The notes: generated by a model from the sequence alone, not told the origin. A DNA stretch of 35,077 bases from Candidatus Woesebacteria bacterium GW2011_GWA1_38_8 (GCA_000993025.1 LBVJ01000020.1:1-35077); one strand, 5' to 3'; positions 12,171 to 21,418 are shown, counted from the first letter of the stretch. A program made the numbers and translations.

Positions 12171-13376
12171 ATGAAAAGATTCAAATATAAAGCAAAAAGT
12201 TTGACGGGAGAGATAGTGAAAGGTGAGGTTGAAGCGTCAAATGATAAAACTGCAGCAAAACTCCTGAAGCGGAAAGGCTACGTTATAATATCAATTATTC
12301 CGAAGCAAGACTTTGTTTTTGATGTCGCAAAAAAATTTAAGGACAGGGTTACAACAAAGGATGTTGTTAACTTCACAAGGCAGCTTGCGACGATGATGAA
12401 CGCGGGACTTCCGATAACAGAGTCGCTTCTTATCTTAAGAAATCAATCTTCAGGGAAGCTGCAGGCGATCCTTTCCGAAGTCCTGACCGACGTTGAAGGA
12501 GGACATGCCCTCTCCTCTTCCCTATCGAAATATCCGTCGGTCTTTAGCAAAACATATGTGTCTCTTATTAAATCCGGCGAGGTTGGAGGGGTTCTTGAGC
12601 AGGTTCTGGCCAAGCTTTCGGAAACACTAGAAAAACAACAGGATTTTCAGGGAAAAGTAAAGTCTGCAATGATATACCCTTCGATAATTGTTATCGGTAT
12701 GGTGGGGGTAGCGTCTGTTATGCTTGTCTTTGTGGTTCCGAAGCTAACATCACTTTATGACCAGTTCGACGCCGAACTTCCTGCAATGACAAAATTCTTA
12801 ATAGGCATATCAGATATTGCCAGCAATTTTTGGTATCTGATAATTATCGGTGCATTGTTTCTTTTTTATATCTTCAAACTTTATACAAAGACCAAGGTGG
12901 GAAAGAAAAAATTTGACGAATTCAAATTTAAAATTCCCCTTGTGGGTGACCTTCAAAGACAGGTTATCCTGACCGAGCTTACGCGGACAATGTCTTTAAT
13001 GGTCGGATCAAGGGTTTCAATATTGGAAAGTCTATATATAACTTCGGAGGTTGTTGGAAACGTTGTTATATCCGAAGCCTTGGTAGATGCTGCGAAGATG
13101 GTCGAGAAAGGGTTTCCTGTCGCATTTTCTTTTGGGAAGCATCCCGAAGCCTTCCCCCAAATACTTTCTCAGATGATATCCGTTGGGGAAGAAACGGGTA
13201 AAATGGATGAAGTTCTGGAAAAGATATCAAAAGTATTTGAAAACGAAAGCGACCAGAAATTAAAAGCAATCACAGCAGCCATTGAGCCGATAATACTCAT
13301 ATTTTTGGGTGTTGGCGTTGGATTTTTGGTTATAGCGGTCATCATGCCGATCTATAATTTAACAACGCAGTTGTAA
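12171..13376 (+). CDS. pilC: Type IV pilus inner-membrane platform protein PilC (GspF family)
   Basis: Two GspF repeats; FTRQLATMMNAGLPITESL and TRTMSLMVGSRVSILESL; GEETGKMDEVL. Confidence 0.94.
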   Translation: MKRFKYKAKSLTGEIVKGEVEASNDKTAAKLLKRKGYVIISIIPKQDFVFDVAKKFKDRVTTKDVVNFTRQLATMMNAGLPITESLLILRNQSSGKLQAILSEVLTDVEGGHALSSSLSKYPSVFSKTYVSLIKSGEVGGVLEQVLAKLSETLEKQQDFQGKVKSAMIYPSIIVIGMVGVASVMLVFVVPKLTSLYDQFDAELPAMTKFLIGISDIASNFWYLIIIGALFLFYIFKLYTKTKVGKKKFDEFKFKIPLVGDLQRQVILTELTRTMSLMVGSRVSILESLYITSEVVGNVVISEALVDAAKMVEKGFPVAFSFGKHPEAFPQILSQMISVGEETGKMDEVLEKISKVFENESDQKLKAITAAIEPIILIFLGVGVGFLVIAVIMPIYNLTTQL

Positions 13377-13384
13377 AAAAGAGG

Positions 13385-13485
13385 ATATTAAGATATTTAG
13401 ATATTACGATACTTCGAGCAGGAAGGATTTTTCTTTGGTACTTTTGTCCTAATATCGCAATATCATAATATCATTACCTTTCCCC
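13385..13485. repeat. Intergenic family C inverted-repeat element between pilC and pilin 1
   Basis: TAAGATATTTAGATATTACGATACTT versus reverse complement of right arm TAATGATATTATGATATTGCGATATT. Confidence 0.82.
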
Positions 13486-13539
13486 TCCCTCTTGACACCC
13501 GACACTCGTTTGTTCCATACTGAATGTGGTTAATAAAAC

Positions 13540-13605
13540 TACGAAATTCGAAATACTGGATTTGAAGTTTGAATAGTTTCGAATTTCGAATTTAGTATTT
13601 TAATT
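13540..13605. repeat. Short family A element upstream of pilin 1
   Basis: ACGAAATTCGAAATACT...AGTTTCGAATTTCGAATTTAGTATTT, inverted arms built from the same word. Confidence 0.82.
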
Positions 13606-13623
13606 TTAACCTAATGAGGGGGG

Positions 13624-14199
13624 GTGAAACTTAAAAGTTTTATAAAAAATATGAAAAAATTATTTAAAAATGGACCGGAAACCGGAGGTTTCACACTTAT
13701 CGAGCTTCTTATCGTTATGGCAATCCTTGGAGTTTTGGCTGTTGTTGTACTTGTGGCAATCAACCCGGTGCAGCAGCTTGCAAGAACCCGGGATGCCGGA
13801 AGAAAATCCGGTGTTGCGCAGCTTGGTAGGTCGCTTGAGGCTTACTATACAGCTCATGGAGGATCTTATCTGTCCGAAAGCGCTACATTCGTTTCGAATT
13901 TGGTAACTGCCGGTGAGATATCAACGGTTCCTGCTTCTATATCCGGATCAGTGAGTGGTTTTACCGCTTGTACGGAAAACGCGCAGAGCAACTGGTGTTA
14001 TGACACCGATGGTACGTATTCTTCTGCCATTTTATATACGGTATTGGAATCGCAATCGGAGTCATCCAAGTGTTCGAGCGGTATTCCACTTTTCGTCTGG
14101 TCTACGACACAGGGGAGGGGTGGGCTGGTGTGCCATGCAGATTATGATTTGGATACTGCCGATATTGATACCTCCTCTGAATGGAACGCGGTACAGTAA
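13624..14199 (+). CDS. Major-type prepilin (paralog 1); GTG start at 13624 or ATG at 13651
   Basis: Prepilin motif G|FTLIELLIVMAILGVLAVVVLVAINPVQQLARTRDAGRKS; poly-G-rich SD upstream. Confidence 0.9.
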   Translation: MKLKSFIKNMKKLFKNGPETGGFTLIELLIVMAILGVLAVVVLVAINPVQQLARTRDAGRKSGVAQLGRSLEAYYTAHGGSYLSESATFVSNLVTAGEISTVPASISGSVSGFTACTENAQSNWCYDTDGTYSSAILYTVLESQSESSKCSSGIPLFVWSTTQGRGGLVCHADYDLDTADIDTSSEWNAVQ

Positions 14200-14233
14200 T
14201 TTTATTTGACTTGGACGTTCAAGCTCAAATGGG

Positions 14234-14267
14234 AGAAAGTGTCATAGGAATATGGCACTTTCTTTTT
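14234..14267 (+). terminator. Intrinsic (rho-independent) terminator after pilin 1
   Basis: 13-bp stem agaaagtgtcata / tatggcactttct with GGAA tetraloop followed by a T-run; located 35 bp after the pilin stop. Confidence 0.85.
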
Positions 14268-14280
14268 GTGAGGAAGATGT

Positions 14281-16191
14281 CTAATATTCGGATTTGGGTA
14301 TATTGTACTGGATATATGGATCAAGCTGGACAGATCTAATAAAATAGTAAGACCCTTCGTCCTTGTTATTATATTGGTTAACAAGATATTCCGAGATACG
14401 GTAAAAGTCAGCAGAATAAATCTTCTGGATATCGGAAAATACTAAACTATAAGACAATATATCATCATGGGCAGAAAAATCATCAATACTATAAGAACCA
14501 ACTATGCTTGAAACCGTATTCAGGTAAGTTTTTTCAGGATGTGGTAAGTTTTTAAAGTATTCAAATTTGTAAAGGAGGCCTAAGGGGATTGTTACGATTC
14601 TATTTTCGGGATCGTTGTTATAAATAGAATATATTCCGTCAATAAACACATTTGTATTCTCGTCCAGCATTGCTTTAATAGACCGGTCAAATATATCCTT
14701 ATCGATACCTCCCTTGTGTCGCATGATGTGGTTATTGATTTCGGTATTTGTTTTCCCTATTGATTGTAAATTAATTAAAAATCCGTTATGCATTCCCGGA
14801 ATCATTACATCTTTTCGGTAATTATATGCTTGTTGATAGTAGATAGTATTAAATGCCAGAGTATCGTTCCGAAGCATTAAAACACTGTTTTCAGGGAGAT
14901 TTGACAGGACGTCGACGGCCAAACTGTCGCCGACATAAACTTTACTTAGATCTGTACGTTTGAAGTTGATAATAAATGAAACAATCGGAATTAAAGAAAA
15001 TACTACCGGAACGATTTTCGGGAGTATGTGTTTAATCGGTTTTCTTACCATCCGTATACTTCGGATAATGTTTTCAATTGATATTACACCAAAAGGAAGA
15101 AACAAAAATGAGATTAAAATATTAGAAATAATAAATCTCTCGATTGTGGCAAGACCGAGATAACTTTGAAAATCTGATCCTGCAAAAATCATAAATAACG
15201 GACCAACAAATAGAAACGAAGAAAGCAAAAAGAATACGATAAGTATTTTTTTATTAATTATAAGCTGAACTATCCCAAGAATAATTAAAACAGGAGCCAG
15301 TGGATTAATGTAGGATTTCCAGTAATCAAAATATACTCCCATTCTTAAAATAATGTTTTCTATTGTGTAGTGCATTTTGATGGTATTTACTCCCCCGCCC
15401 CAGCCGTAATATTGCCTTGTTACCAGAAACCAAAAATTTTCCCAATTTTTCGCGAACCCCCAATTCATTTCCGGATCATTCTGCGCTGAAAGTAATACAT
15501 ACAAATATGGAGTCAATCCGGCTACTAGAAATAAAATACATTTAAATATAGTTTTTATGTCTAATAATATTTTCCAATTTGAAATCACAATTGAAAGCGC
15601 GATAAACGGGAATAGTATAATTATTGATTGGTTGTTGGTGAGTGATAATCCTATCGTTAATGCCAATATAATAAGAAATTTTGTTTTTTTATTTTGGAGG
15701 TATTTTATTGTTAAATATATTAAAGCTGAAATAAAAAAACTATTAAGAGCAAAAACTTCTATGACTTCTGCGTACAACCAGAAAGAATAGGTAAAAGCAA
15801 CTGACAATGCGGTAAGTATTCCAAAGAGTTTACTTTTTGTTAATTCTACGGTGGTTTTATATATCAATAATAGAGTTAATGAAGAAAATAGAGATGAAAC
15901 TAATCCGATTTTCCAGGCGGGAGTGGCTTCGATGGGAATTTTCAAAAATAGGATTCCCAACATAGTTTGAAGGGGGTATCCGGAAGGGTGCGCGACACCA
16001 TTGGTAATTACCGCAGTTGCGATATCGCCGGAATCTCCGCCATAGATTGAAGAAGAAAGATTATGGATATAAATTTCAAGAGTGAATATAAATAAAAAGA
16101 TTGCTACAAAGTTTTCCTGAAGAAAACTGACAATTATCCTTTTAACTTTTTGATACAGCATACGTGATCCCGTCAATAATTCCTTTAGCAT
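14281..16191 (-). CDS. DUF2723-like multi-pass membrane protein (putative GT-C / protein O-mannosyltransferase-like)
   Basis: YGGDSGDIATAVITNGVAHPSGYPLQTMLGILF near the N-terminus is typical of DUF2723; many TM segments. A start at about 16161 (MLYQKVKR) would reduce overlap with the upstream gene. Confidence 0.75.
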   Translation of the reverse strand: MLKELLTGSRMLYQKVKRIIVSFLQENFVAIFLFIFTLEIYIHNLSSSIYGGDSGDIATAVITNGVAHPSGYPLQTMLGILFLKIPIEATPAWKIGLVSSLFSSLTLLLIYKTTVELTKSKLFGILTALSVAFTYSFWLYAEVIEVFALNSFFISALIYLTIKYLQNKKTKFLIILALTIGLSLTNNQSIIILFPFIALSIVISNWKILLDIKTIFKCILFLVAGLTPYLYVLLSAQNDPEMNWGFAKNWENFWFLVTRQYYGWGGGVNTIKMHYTIENIILRMGVYFDYWKSYINPLAPVLIILGIVQLIINKKILIVFFLLSSFLFVGPLFMIFAGSDFQSYLGLATIERFIISNILISFLFLPFGVISIENIIRSIRMVRKPIKHILPKIVPVVFSLIPIVSFIINFKRTDLSKVYVGDSLAVDVLSNLPENSVLMLRNDTLAFNTIYYQQAYNYRKDVMIPGMHNGFLINLQSIGKTNTEINNHIMRHKGGIDKDIFDRSIKAMLDENTNVFIDGIYSIYNNDPENRIVTIPLGLLYKFEYFKNLPHPEKTYLNTVSSIVGSYSIDDFSAHDDILSYSLVFSDIQKIYSADFYRISEYLVNQYNNKDEGSYYFIRSVQLDPYIQYNIPKSEY

Positions 16192-17047
16192 AAAAGAATC
16201 TTGACTTCATGTCTTTGCATTTTAATAATATATATGCAGGGAATTTAATAAGCAACTGCGCAATCGAATAAATAATATTTTGGGGAAATGATAAAATTTT
16301 TGTGCCGAATATCAAACCGTTTCTCGCAAGATAATATGATTGAAAAGAGTTGATTTTATCTGTGGTAATTGTATTTGAGCTTCTTGACACTTTGTGCCAG
16401 ATGACACTTTGAGGAATAGCAAGTATCTTGTATCCTGCCCTTTTAATTCTGTAACTTAGATCCGTGTCTTCATAATAAGCGAAATATATTTCATTAAAGA
16501 CACCAACTTTTTTCAGTACCGAGGAATTTACAAAGAAACCACATCCTGATGCATAATCCGGCTCGATCACGTGCCGATAAGTATTTGAAGCTTTATTTTG
16601 CCCAATCATTTTCGGGATGCTGGTTACCGGTGAAATGTGTCCGCCCATCGCCCAAATAATATTTTTTTTGTAATACAATATTTTAGGTGTAAGCACACCC
16701 TCAAAGTTGTTGTTTTCCGCATAGTTTACTAATATTTTTAGAAAATTATGTTTTACGATGGTATCGTTATTAAGAAGCAGAATATATTTTGCCTGCTTCA
16801 TTAATGCGTACTCAATACCCTGATTGTTTGCCTTACAATAACCTGTATTTGTATTATTATGAATAATATGTATTTTAGGGAAATGTTTTTTAATTTCTCT
16901 ACTTTCAGAATTAAGTGAACCATTATCGATCAGTACGATCCGTCGATTTTTATAATCGATCTTATTAAGGGAACTAAGCAGTTCCAAAGTGTCTTTAAGG
17001 CCGTTCCAATTTGCTGTGATGATATATACAAGCGGTTCCCTAATCAT
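16142..17047 (-). CDS. Family 2 glycosyltransferase (rhamnosyltransferase-like)
   Basis: YIITANWNGLKDTLELLSSLNKIDYKNRRIVLIDNGS; LLLNNDTIV; GVFNEIYFAYYEDTDLSYRIKRAGYKI. Confidence 0.9.
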   Translation of the reverse strand: MIREPLVYIITANWNGLKDTLELLSSLNKIDYKNRRIVLIDNGSLNSESREIKKHFPKIHIIHNNTNTGYCKANNQGIEYALMKQAKYILLLNNDTIVKHNFLKILVNYAENNNFEGVLTPKILYYKKNIIWAMGGHISPVTSIPKMIGQNKASNTYRHVIEPDYASGCGFFVNSSVLKKVGVFNEIYFAYYEDTDLSYRIKRAGYKILAIPQSVIWHKVSRSSNTITTDKINSFQSYYLARNGLIFGTKILSFPQNIIYSIAQLLIKFPAYILLKCKDMKSRFFYAKGIIDGITYAVSKS

Positions 17048-17967
17048 TTGCTAAATTTATGAATTGCTTTTGATGACGATATTGTTTTCCACACAGTGTG
17101 GCTGCGTAATTTGAACCTTATATCAAGATACCCAAAAAAGCGGGCAATAATTTCAAAGACAGCAACTAAAATCGAAAACACAATTTCCCTGGGATTTTTT
17201 CCAATCGCACTTATAAATACCGGCAATGCGGAAAAAGAACTGAAGGTAATTACCTCGTATCCGTAGCTGATTTTTGTATCGTAATGACCTGCAAAAATTC
17301 TTCTTCTCTGGCTTAAGTATTCCCTAAGTGTTTTGGGACCGGAATTGTAAACGACTGACTTCGGTTCGTATACAGTGTTGAAACCCTGTAGTTTTATCAG
17401 CGGTTCGATACTTGCCTCATCAACTGCAGTTTGTGGCGGTATTCTGGTAAAAATTTTCTTAAAGAGTATCAGCTCCCCCATTTTTGGGCGTTCCGGGTAT
17501 TTCAAATTAATTAAATGGTGCAATTCCCATTTTAAATGATTTGCGTAACCTAAAAAGGAACCTTTATTATCTGTAGGAACAATCCTTCCGCCGACCATGC
17601 CGACGTTTTTTTTGTTCATATGATTGAGAAAATTTAAGTAACAATTTGCTGCAGGTACAGTATCGGCACCTTGGAGCATAATTAAATTGCTTTTTGAATT
17701 TTGAATAATTTTATTTACCGCAGACGCTTTTCCCAATCTATTCTTTTCCTCGATCAGCTTAATTATTTTTGGGTGTTTTGACAGGACACTTCTGATTTTT
17801 GGAACTGTATTATCAGTACATCCCGATGCAACAATGATAATCTCTTTTAATTTAAAGTTATCGGGGATAGTTTGCTTTAGCGAGTATTTAATTGAACGAA
17901 GTATATTTTTCTCCTCATTGAATGCACAAATTCCAACGCTGAAATACTTAATATTTTTAGAATTCAT
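17044..17967 (-). CDS. Family 2 glycosyltransferase
   Basis: SVGICAFNEEKNILRSIKYSLKQ; IVASGCTDNT; LGKASAVNKII; MLQGADTVP; SQRRRIFAGH (QxxRR/W-like). Confidence 0.85.
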   Translation of the reverse strand: MNSKNIKYFSVGICAFNEEKNILRSIKYSLKQTIPDNFKLKEIIIVASGCTDNTVPKIRSVLSKHPKIIKLIEEKNRLGKASAVNKIIQNSKSNLIMLQGADTVPAANCYLNFLNHMNKKNVGMVGGRIVPTDNKGSFLGYANHLKWELHHLINLKYPERPKMGELILFKKIFTRIPPQTAVDEASIEPLIKLQGFNTVYEPKSVVYNSGPKTLREYLSQRRRIFAGHYDTKISYGYEVITFSSFSALPVFISAIGKNPREIVFSILVAVFEIIARFFGYLDIRFKLRSHTVWKTISSSKAIHKFSK

Positions 17968-17972
17968 GATAT

Positions 17973-19193
17973 TTAATTGACTAATGTATTTGTATTATTT
18001 TGTGGTTTTTCCGACGGTTTTAAAATATTTAAAATACATATTACTATTAGTGATAGATACAGCGTACTCATCAAAATAGTAATTCCATGATTATACATTT
18101 CCGGTAGCGAAAATTTGTAATGAGTTAACCAATAAAACCAGTAAGGCAGTCCACGATTGTCTTCAATCCCGTTAACAAATAATGCCCAGATAGTTCCCGG
18201 TATCCAAAGCGATTTAGTAACACGCCAATTTTCAAGAAGAATTGATATTGGAAGTACTGCCAGTATATATAAACTGTGCATTTTAGGATAGAAAAGAAAT
18301 ATTAACAAAAGAGATATAAGAATTGATTTTTTCAGATTAATTACCCCTTTATAATTTAATAAAAATATCGCAGTTTGAGATAAAAATAGAAGACTAAGAA
18401 GAATAAATGGGATTACACTACGATCAATAGAACTAACCCTAAATTTGTTAATAATGATAACAATAGATAAAAGTATCGGATATATTCCGAAAGGACCATA
18501 CGAAGATTGGTAAAATAAGATTAATTCGGTTAAAGAGCCGTTTCCCAAAAAGTTTCCTAATATAAAAAATGTAAAAGGTGCAGATATGGTTATCAGCGAA
18601 TATTTTATAATTTCTTTAAACTTGCGCAATCTGATGTACGGAATTAAAAATAATGGAAGCAGAACGATTGGATAAATACGGAGTGCGGAAGCTAAAGAAA
18701 GCATAAATAAACCTTTTGAATATTTTCTTTGAATGTAGAAATGATAAGTTAAAAATAATAATAGACCATTAATTATGTCGAACCCTCCCCAGAATATTGT
18801 TAAAAAAATAATTCCCGGATTGAGAAGGTAGGCGGATGAAAATTTATTTGTTCTTGTATTTTTTTCTAAAATGTATCCGCAAATCACTACTGATAAAAAA
18901 ATCGGAAGTTTAAACAAATATTGATAAAGGAAAATATTGTCCGATATATAATTGTAAAAATACCATGATGGTAAGATAAATAGAATTGTAATCGGAGGAT
19001 ATGGCCAATCTATTTTCCACTCATAGCGACCAAACGAAACGGTCATCTCTTTTGAGATCTCGGCTCCTTTTGTGAACACGTTATCCATAACAGCATCGAT
19101 GTTTGAAGAATTGTAAAAATCAAAAGTCAAAGGAGAAATAATCAGAAAAAGTAAGCATATGATCATTAATGATACTCTGAATGGTGTAGCCAT
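17973..19193 (-). CDS. Multi-pass membrane protein, possible GT-C mannosyltransferase-like
   Basis: 406 aa, polytopic; YPPITILFILPSWYFYNY and FMLSLASALRIYPIVLLPLFLIPY resemble GT-C families; position in glycosyltransferase operon. Confidence 0.55.
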   Translation of the reverse strand: MATPFRVSLMIICLLFLIISPLTFDFYNSSNIDAVMDNVFTKGAEISKEMTVSFGRYEWKIDWPYPPITILFILPSWYFYNYISDNIFLYQYLFKLPIFLSVVICGYILEKNTRTNKFSSAYLLNPGIIFLTIFWGGFDIINGLLLFLTYHFYIQRKYSKGLFMLSLASALRIYPIVLLPLFLIPYIRLRKFKEIIKYSLITISAPFTFFILGNFLGNGSLTELILFYQSSYGPFGIYPILLSIVIIINKFRVSSIDRSVIPFILLSLLFLSQTAIFLLNYKGVINLKKSILISLLLIFLFYPKMHSLYILAVLPISILLENWRVTKSLWIPGTIWALFVNGIEDNRGLPYWFYWLTHYKFSLPEMYNHGITILMSTLYLSLIVICILNILKPSEKPQNNTNTLVN

Positions 19194-19327
19194 ATTTAGA
19201 TATGTTCAGACAATCTCAATTGTGTATTTGCAAATAAATTCTATCATGCATCTTTAGTTGGCTGTTGCATGGATTCGAAAATTATGACTATAATTTAAAT
19301 AGTTTTGGTGTCGGAGGGGGTGAAAGA

Positions 19328-19939
19328 ATGAGAAAATTTTATAAAAGCGGTTTCACACTTATTGAGCTGCTTATTGTAATGGCGATATTGGGTGTTTTGG
19401 CCGTTGTTGTACTTGTTGCTATCAACCCGGTTCAGCAGTTGGCAAGAACGCGCGATGCAGGAAGAAAATCTGCCGTACAGCAGGTAGGGAGAGCACTACA
19501 AGCGTTTTCCACAACGCACGGTGGATCATTTTTACGGGATGATCACGCACCACTTGGAAATGGTAATTGTGATGCGGATGGAGACGGAAATCGTCTAAAT
19601 GGAGAATGGATAAGTTGTTTGGTGGAAGCGGGAGAGTTATCGACCGTACCCTCAGAGATCAGCTACTCAGTGGGTACCTCATTAACAGGATGCGTGGAAG
19701 GTACCGACACTCTTGCTGTTCATTACGATAAAGAAGGCCTTTTGTGTTATGTCGTAGGCAGTGACGGCGACGGAGCGGTGGTATATGCGCTGCTGGAATC
19801 GGATTCCGAGTTAAGCAAATGCGACACGTCAAATCCTTATGCATTTTTCGTGTGGTCAACAAGTGACGGAAGAGGTGGTCTTGTGTGTACGACCTCCGAA
19901 ACTTTAACGGCAGGTCCCCAATCCGGTTTTGTTAACTAA
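19328..19939 (+). CDS. Major-type prepilin (paralog 2); likely start ATG 19328, not 19265 as in the track
   Basis: SD ggaggggg 6-10 nt upstream of ATG 19328; MRKFYKSG|FTLIELLIVMAILGVLAVVVLVAINPVQQLARTRDAGRKS, identical to paralog 1 over this stretch. Confidence 0.9.
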   Translation: MRKFYKSGFTLIELLIVMAILGVLAVVVLVAINPVQQLARTRDAGRKSAVQQVGRALQAFSTTHGGSFLRDDHAPLGNGNCDADGDGNRLNGEWISCLVEAGELSTVPSEISYSVGTSLTGCVEGTDTLAVHYDKEGLLCYVVGSDGDGAVVYALLESDSELSKCDTSNPYAFFVWSTSDGRGGLVCTTSETLTAGPQSGFVN

Positions 19940-19945
19940 AAGATC

Positions 19946-20482
19946 ATGAAAACAATTTCAAAAGGCTTTACGCTTATTGAGCTTTTGATTGTTATTGCGA
20001 TACTTGGGATTTTGGCCGTGGTTGTTTTAGTGGTCATAAACCCCGGAGAACGACAGGCACAAGCTCGGGATACAGGGAGAATATCATCAGTTACACAACT
20101 TGGTAGATCTCTGCAAGCGTATTATTCTACAAAGTCTGCTTACCCGGAAGTTGGGAGCTGGGCTAATGATCTTATTACATCCGGTGAACTGTCGTCCTTT
20201 CCTTCCGGAATAGCTTATACATATAATAATGTTTCAGCTTGTACAATAGATTCATATGTTCAACCCGGGATTGATGGAACTTATTGTTACGGTGAAGATC
20301 AGGTAAATGGAAATGGCGCTCTCGTATTTGCTAAAGCAGAATCAACTACCTACAGAAGTAAATGCGTAAGTCCGGAAGAAGCGTATTTTGTTTTTTCAAC
20401 GGAAGACTCAAGGGGGGGTATAATTTGCAGTAGTGGAGACCCTGTACCCTGGAGTGCCGGAAGTATGACGTATGCACCGTAG
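19946..20482 (+). CDS. Major-type prepilin (paralog 3)
   Basis: MKTISKG|FTLIELLIVIAILGILAVVVLVVINPGERQAQARDTGR; shared C-terminal SKC...FVFST.DSRGGIIC motif. Confidence 0.9.
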   Translation: MKTISKGFTLIELLIVIAILGILAVVVLVVINPGERQAQARDTGRISSVTQLGRSLQAYYSTKSAYPEVGSWANDLITSGELSSFPSGIAYTYNNVSACTIDSYVQPGIDGTYCYGEDQVNGNGALVFAKAESTTYRSKCVSPEEAYFVFSTEDSRGGIICSSGDPVPWSAGSMTYAP

Positions 20483-20490
20483 GGTTCATC

Positions 20491-20645
20491 AATTAAATAC
20501 GAAATTCGGGAACTAAGTTCATAGAACCCGTTCGTCATGTCGAAATTCTAAACAAATATTAATTATTAAATTTCAAATATTTAAACATTAAGATTTGTGA
20601 TTTGGGTATTGTTTCGGATTTAGTGCTTCGGATTTCGAATTTTCA
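20491..20645. repeat. Intergenic AT-rich 155-bp element, family A (orientation opposite to 30981-31135)
   Basis: AATTAAATACGAAATTCGGGAACTAAGTTCATAGAACCCGTTCG...GTTTCGGATTTAGTGCTTCGGATTTCGAATTTT; reverse complement recurs at 30981-31135. Confidence 0.92.
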
Positions 20646-20665
20646 TTAATATGTCTATGTAGCCA

Positions 20666-20694
20666 TTGCCTCGTCAACTTGTTGTTACTATACT
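20666..20694 (+). promoter_or_regulatory. Possible sigma70-type promoter for pilD, leaderless arrangement
   Basis: TTGCCT - 17 nt - TATACT, with ATG at 20701 only 7 nt after the -10; no SD. Confidence 0.4.
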
Positions 20695-20700
20695 TACCTT

Positions 20701-21418
20701 ATGTCTAATATTCTTCTCCTATTTTCCCTCACCCTTTTCGGTCTTATCTTCGGATCTTTCATATCTGCTTTGTCGTACAGGTCAATTAAAGGGATAAGTA
20801 TTTTTAAGGGAAGGTCGATCTGTCCTCACTGCAAAAAAAAGATCGTTTGGAAAGATAATATACCTGTCTTTTCTTTTTTCTTTCTGAACGGCCGATCCCG
20901 CTGCTGCAAAAAATTAATATCTCTTCGCTATCCGGAAGACATTGTTGGGAATTACAACGCTACCCTACCTTTTACTTGTCAGTATATTTCTTATCACTTT
21001 GTTTGTAACAGATTTTGAACATAAACTGATACTGGATATATTTGTTTTCATTCCGTTTTTATTGACAGGTTTTTTGCTGGTATTTTTTAATCCGGACTAT
21101 ACATATGAAAATCTATTTCTCTCGTTTTGTACTGCGGGCTTTTTTCTTTTGATACATCTTGCAACACGCGGAAAGGGTATGGGTCTTGGGGATGTAAAGA
21201 TGGTGCTTGTCCCCCCCTTGATCTTGGGTTGGCCTTACACCCTGATATGGTTATTTTTGTCCTTTGTGATGGGGGCTGCCGTGGGGTCGTTTTTGATACT
21301 TATTGGTAAAGCTAAATTCGGGAAACATATCCCCTTTGGTCCGTTTCTAATCCTTGCTTATTTTTTGGTACTATTTTGGGGAGAGAGGTTGTTGTTCTTA
21401 ATACGATTAAATTACTAA
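20701..21418 (+). pseudogene. pilD: Prepilin peptidase PilD, split by frame change and internal deletion (ORFs 20701-21018 and 20942-21418)
   Basis: ORF 1 holds the N-terminal Cys domain (CPHCKKKIVWKDNIPVFSFFFLNGRSRCCKKLISLRYP); ORF 2 holds both catalytic Asp motifs (VTDFEHKLILD, GMGLGDVK). Reading frames differ by +1. Confidence 0.8.

Noticed and set aside
13660-14209. Alternative-frame ORFs overlapping pilin 1 and similar shadows across the pilin cluster
   Set aside because: The prepilin frame has clear N-terminal signal motif and SD; the others are short with no motif support.
14281-19193. Glycosyltransferase cassette as a transposon or phage insertion
   Set aside because: No transposase, integrase, terminal repeats or target-site duplication seen; only orientation and composition set it apart.
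20906-20917. Programmed frameshift at the A6 run as explanation for split pilD
   Set aside because: The +1 frame meets TAA at 20915-20917 right after the run, so slippage there would terminate rather than read into ORF 2.
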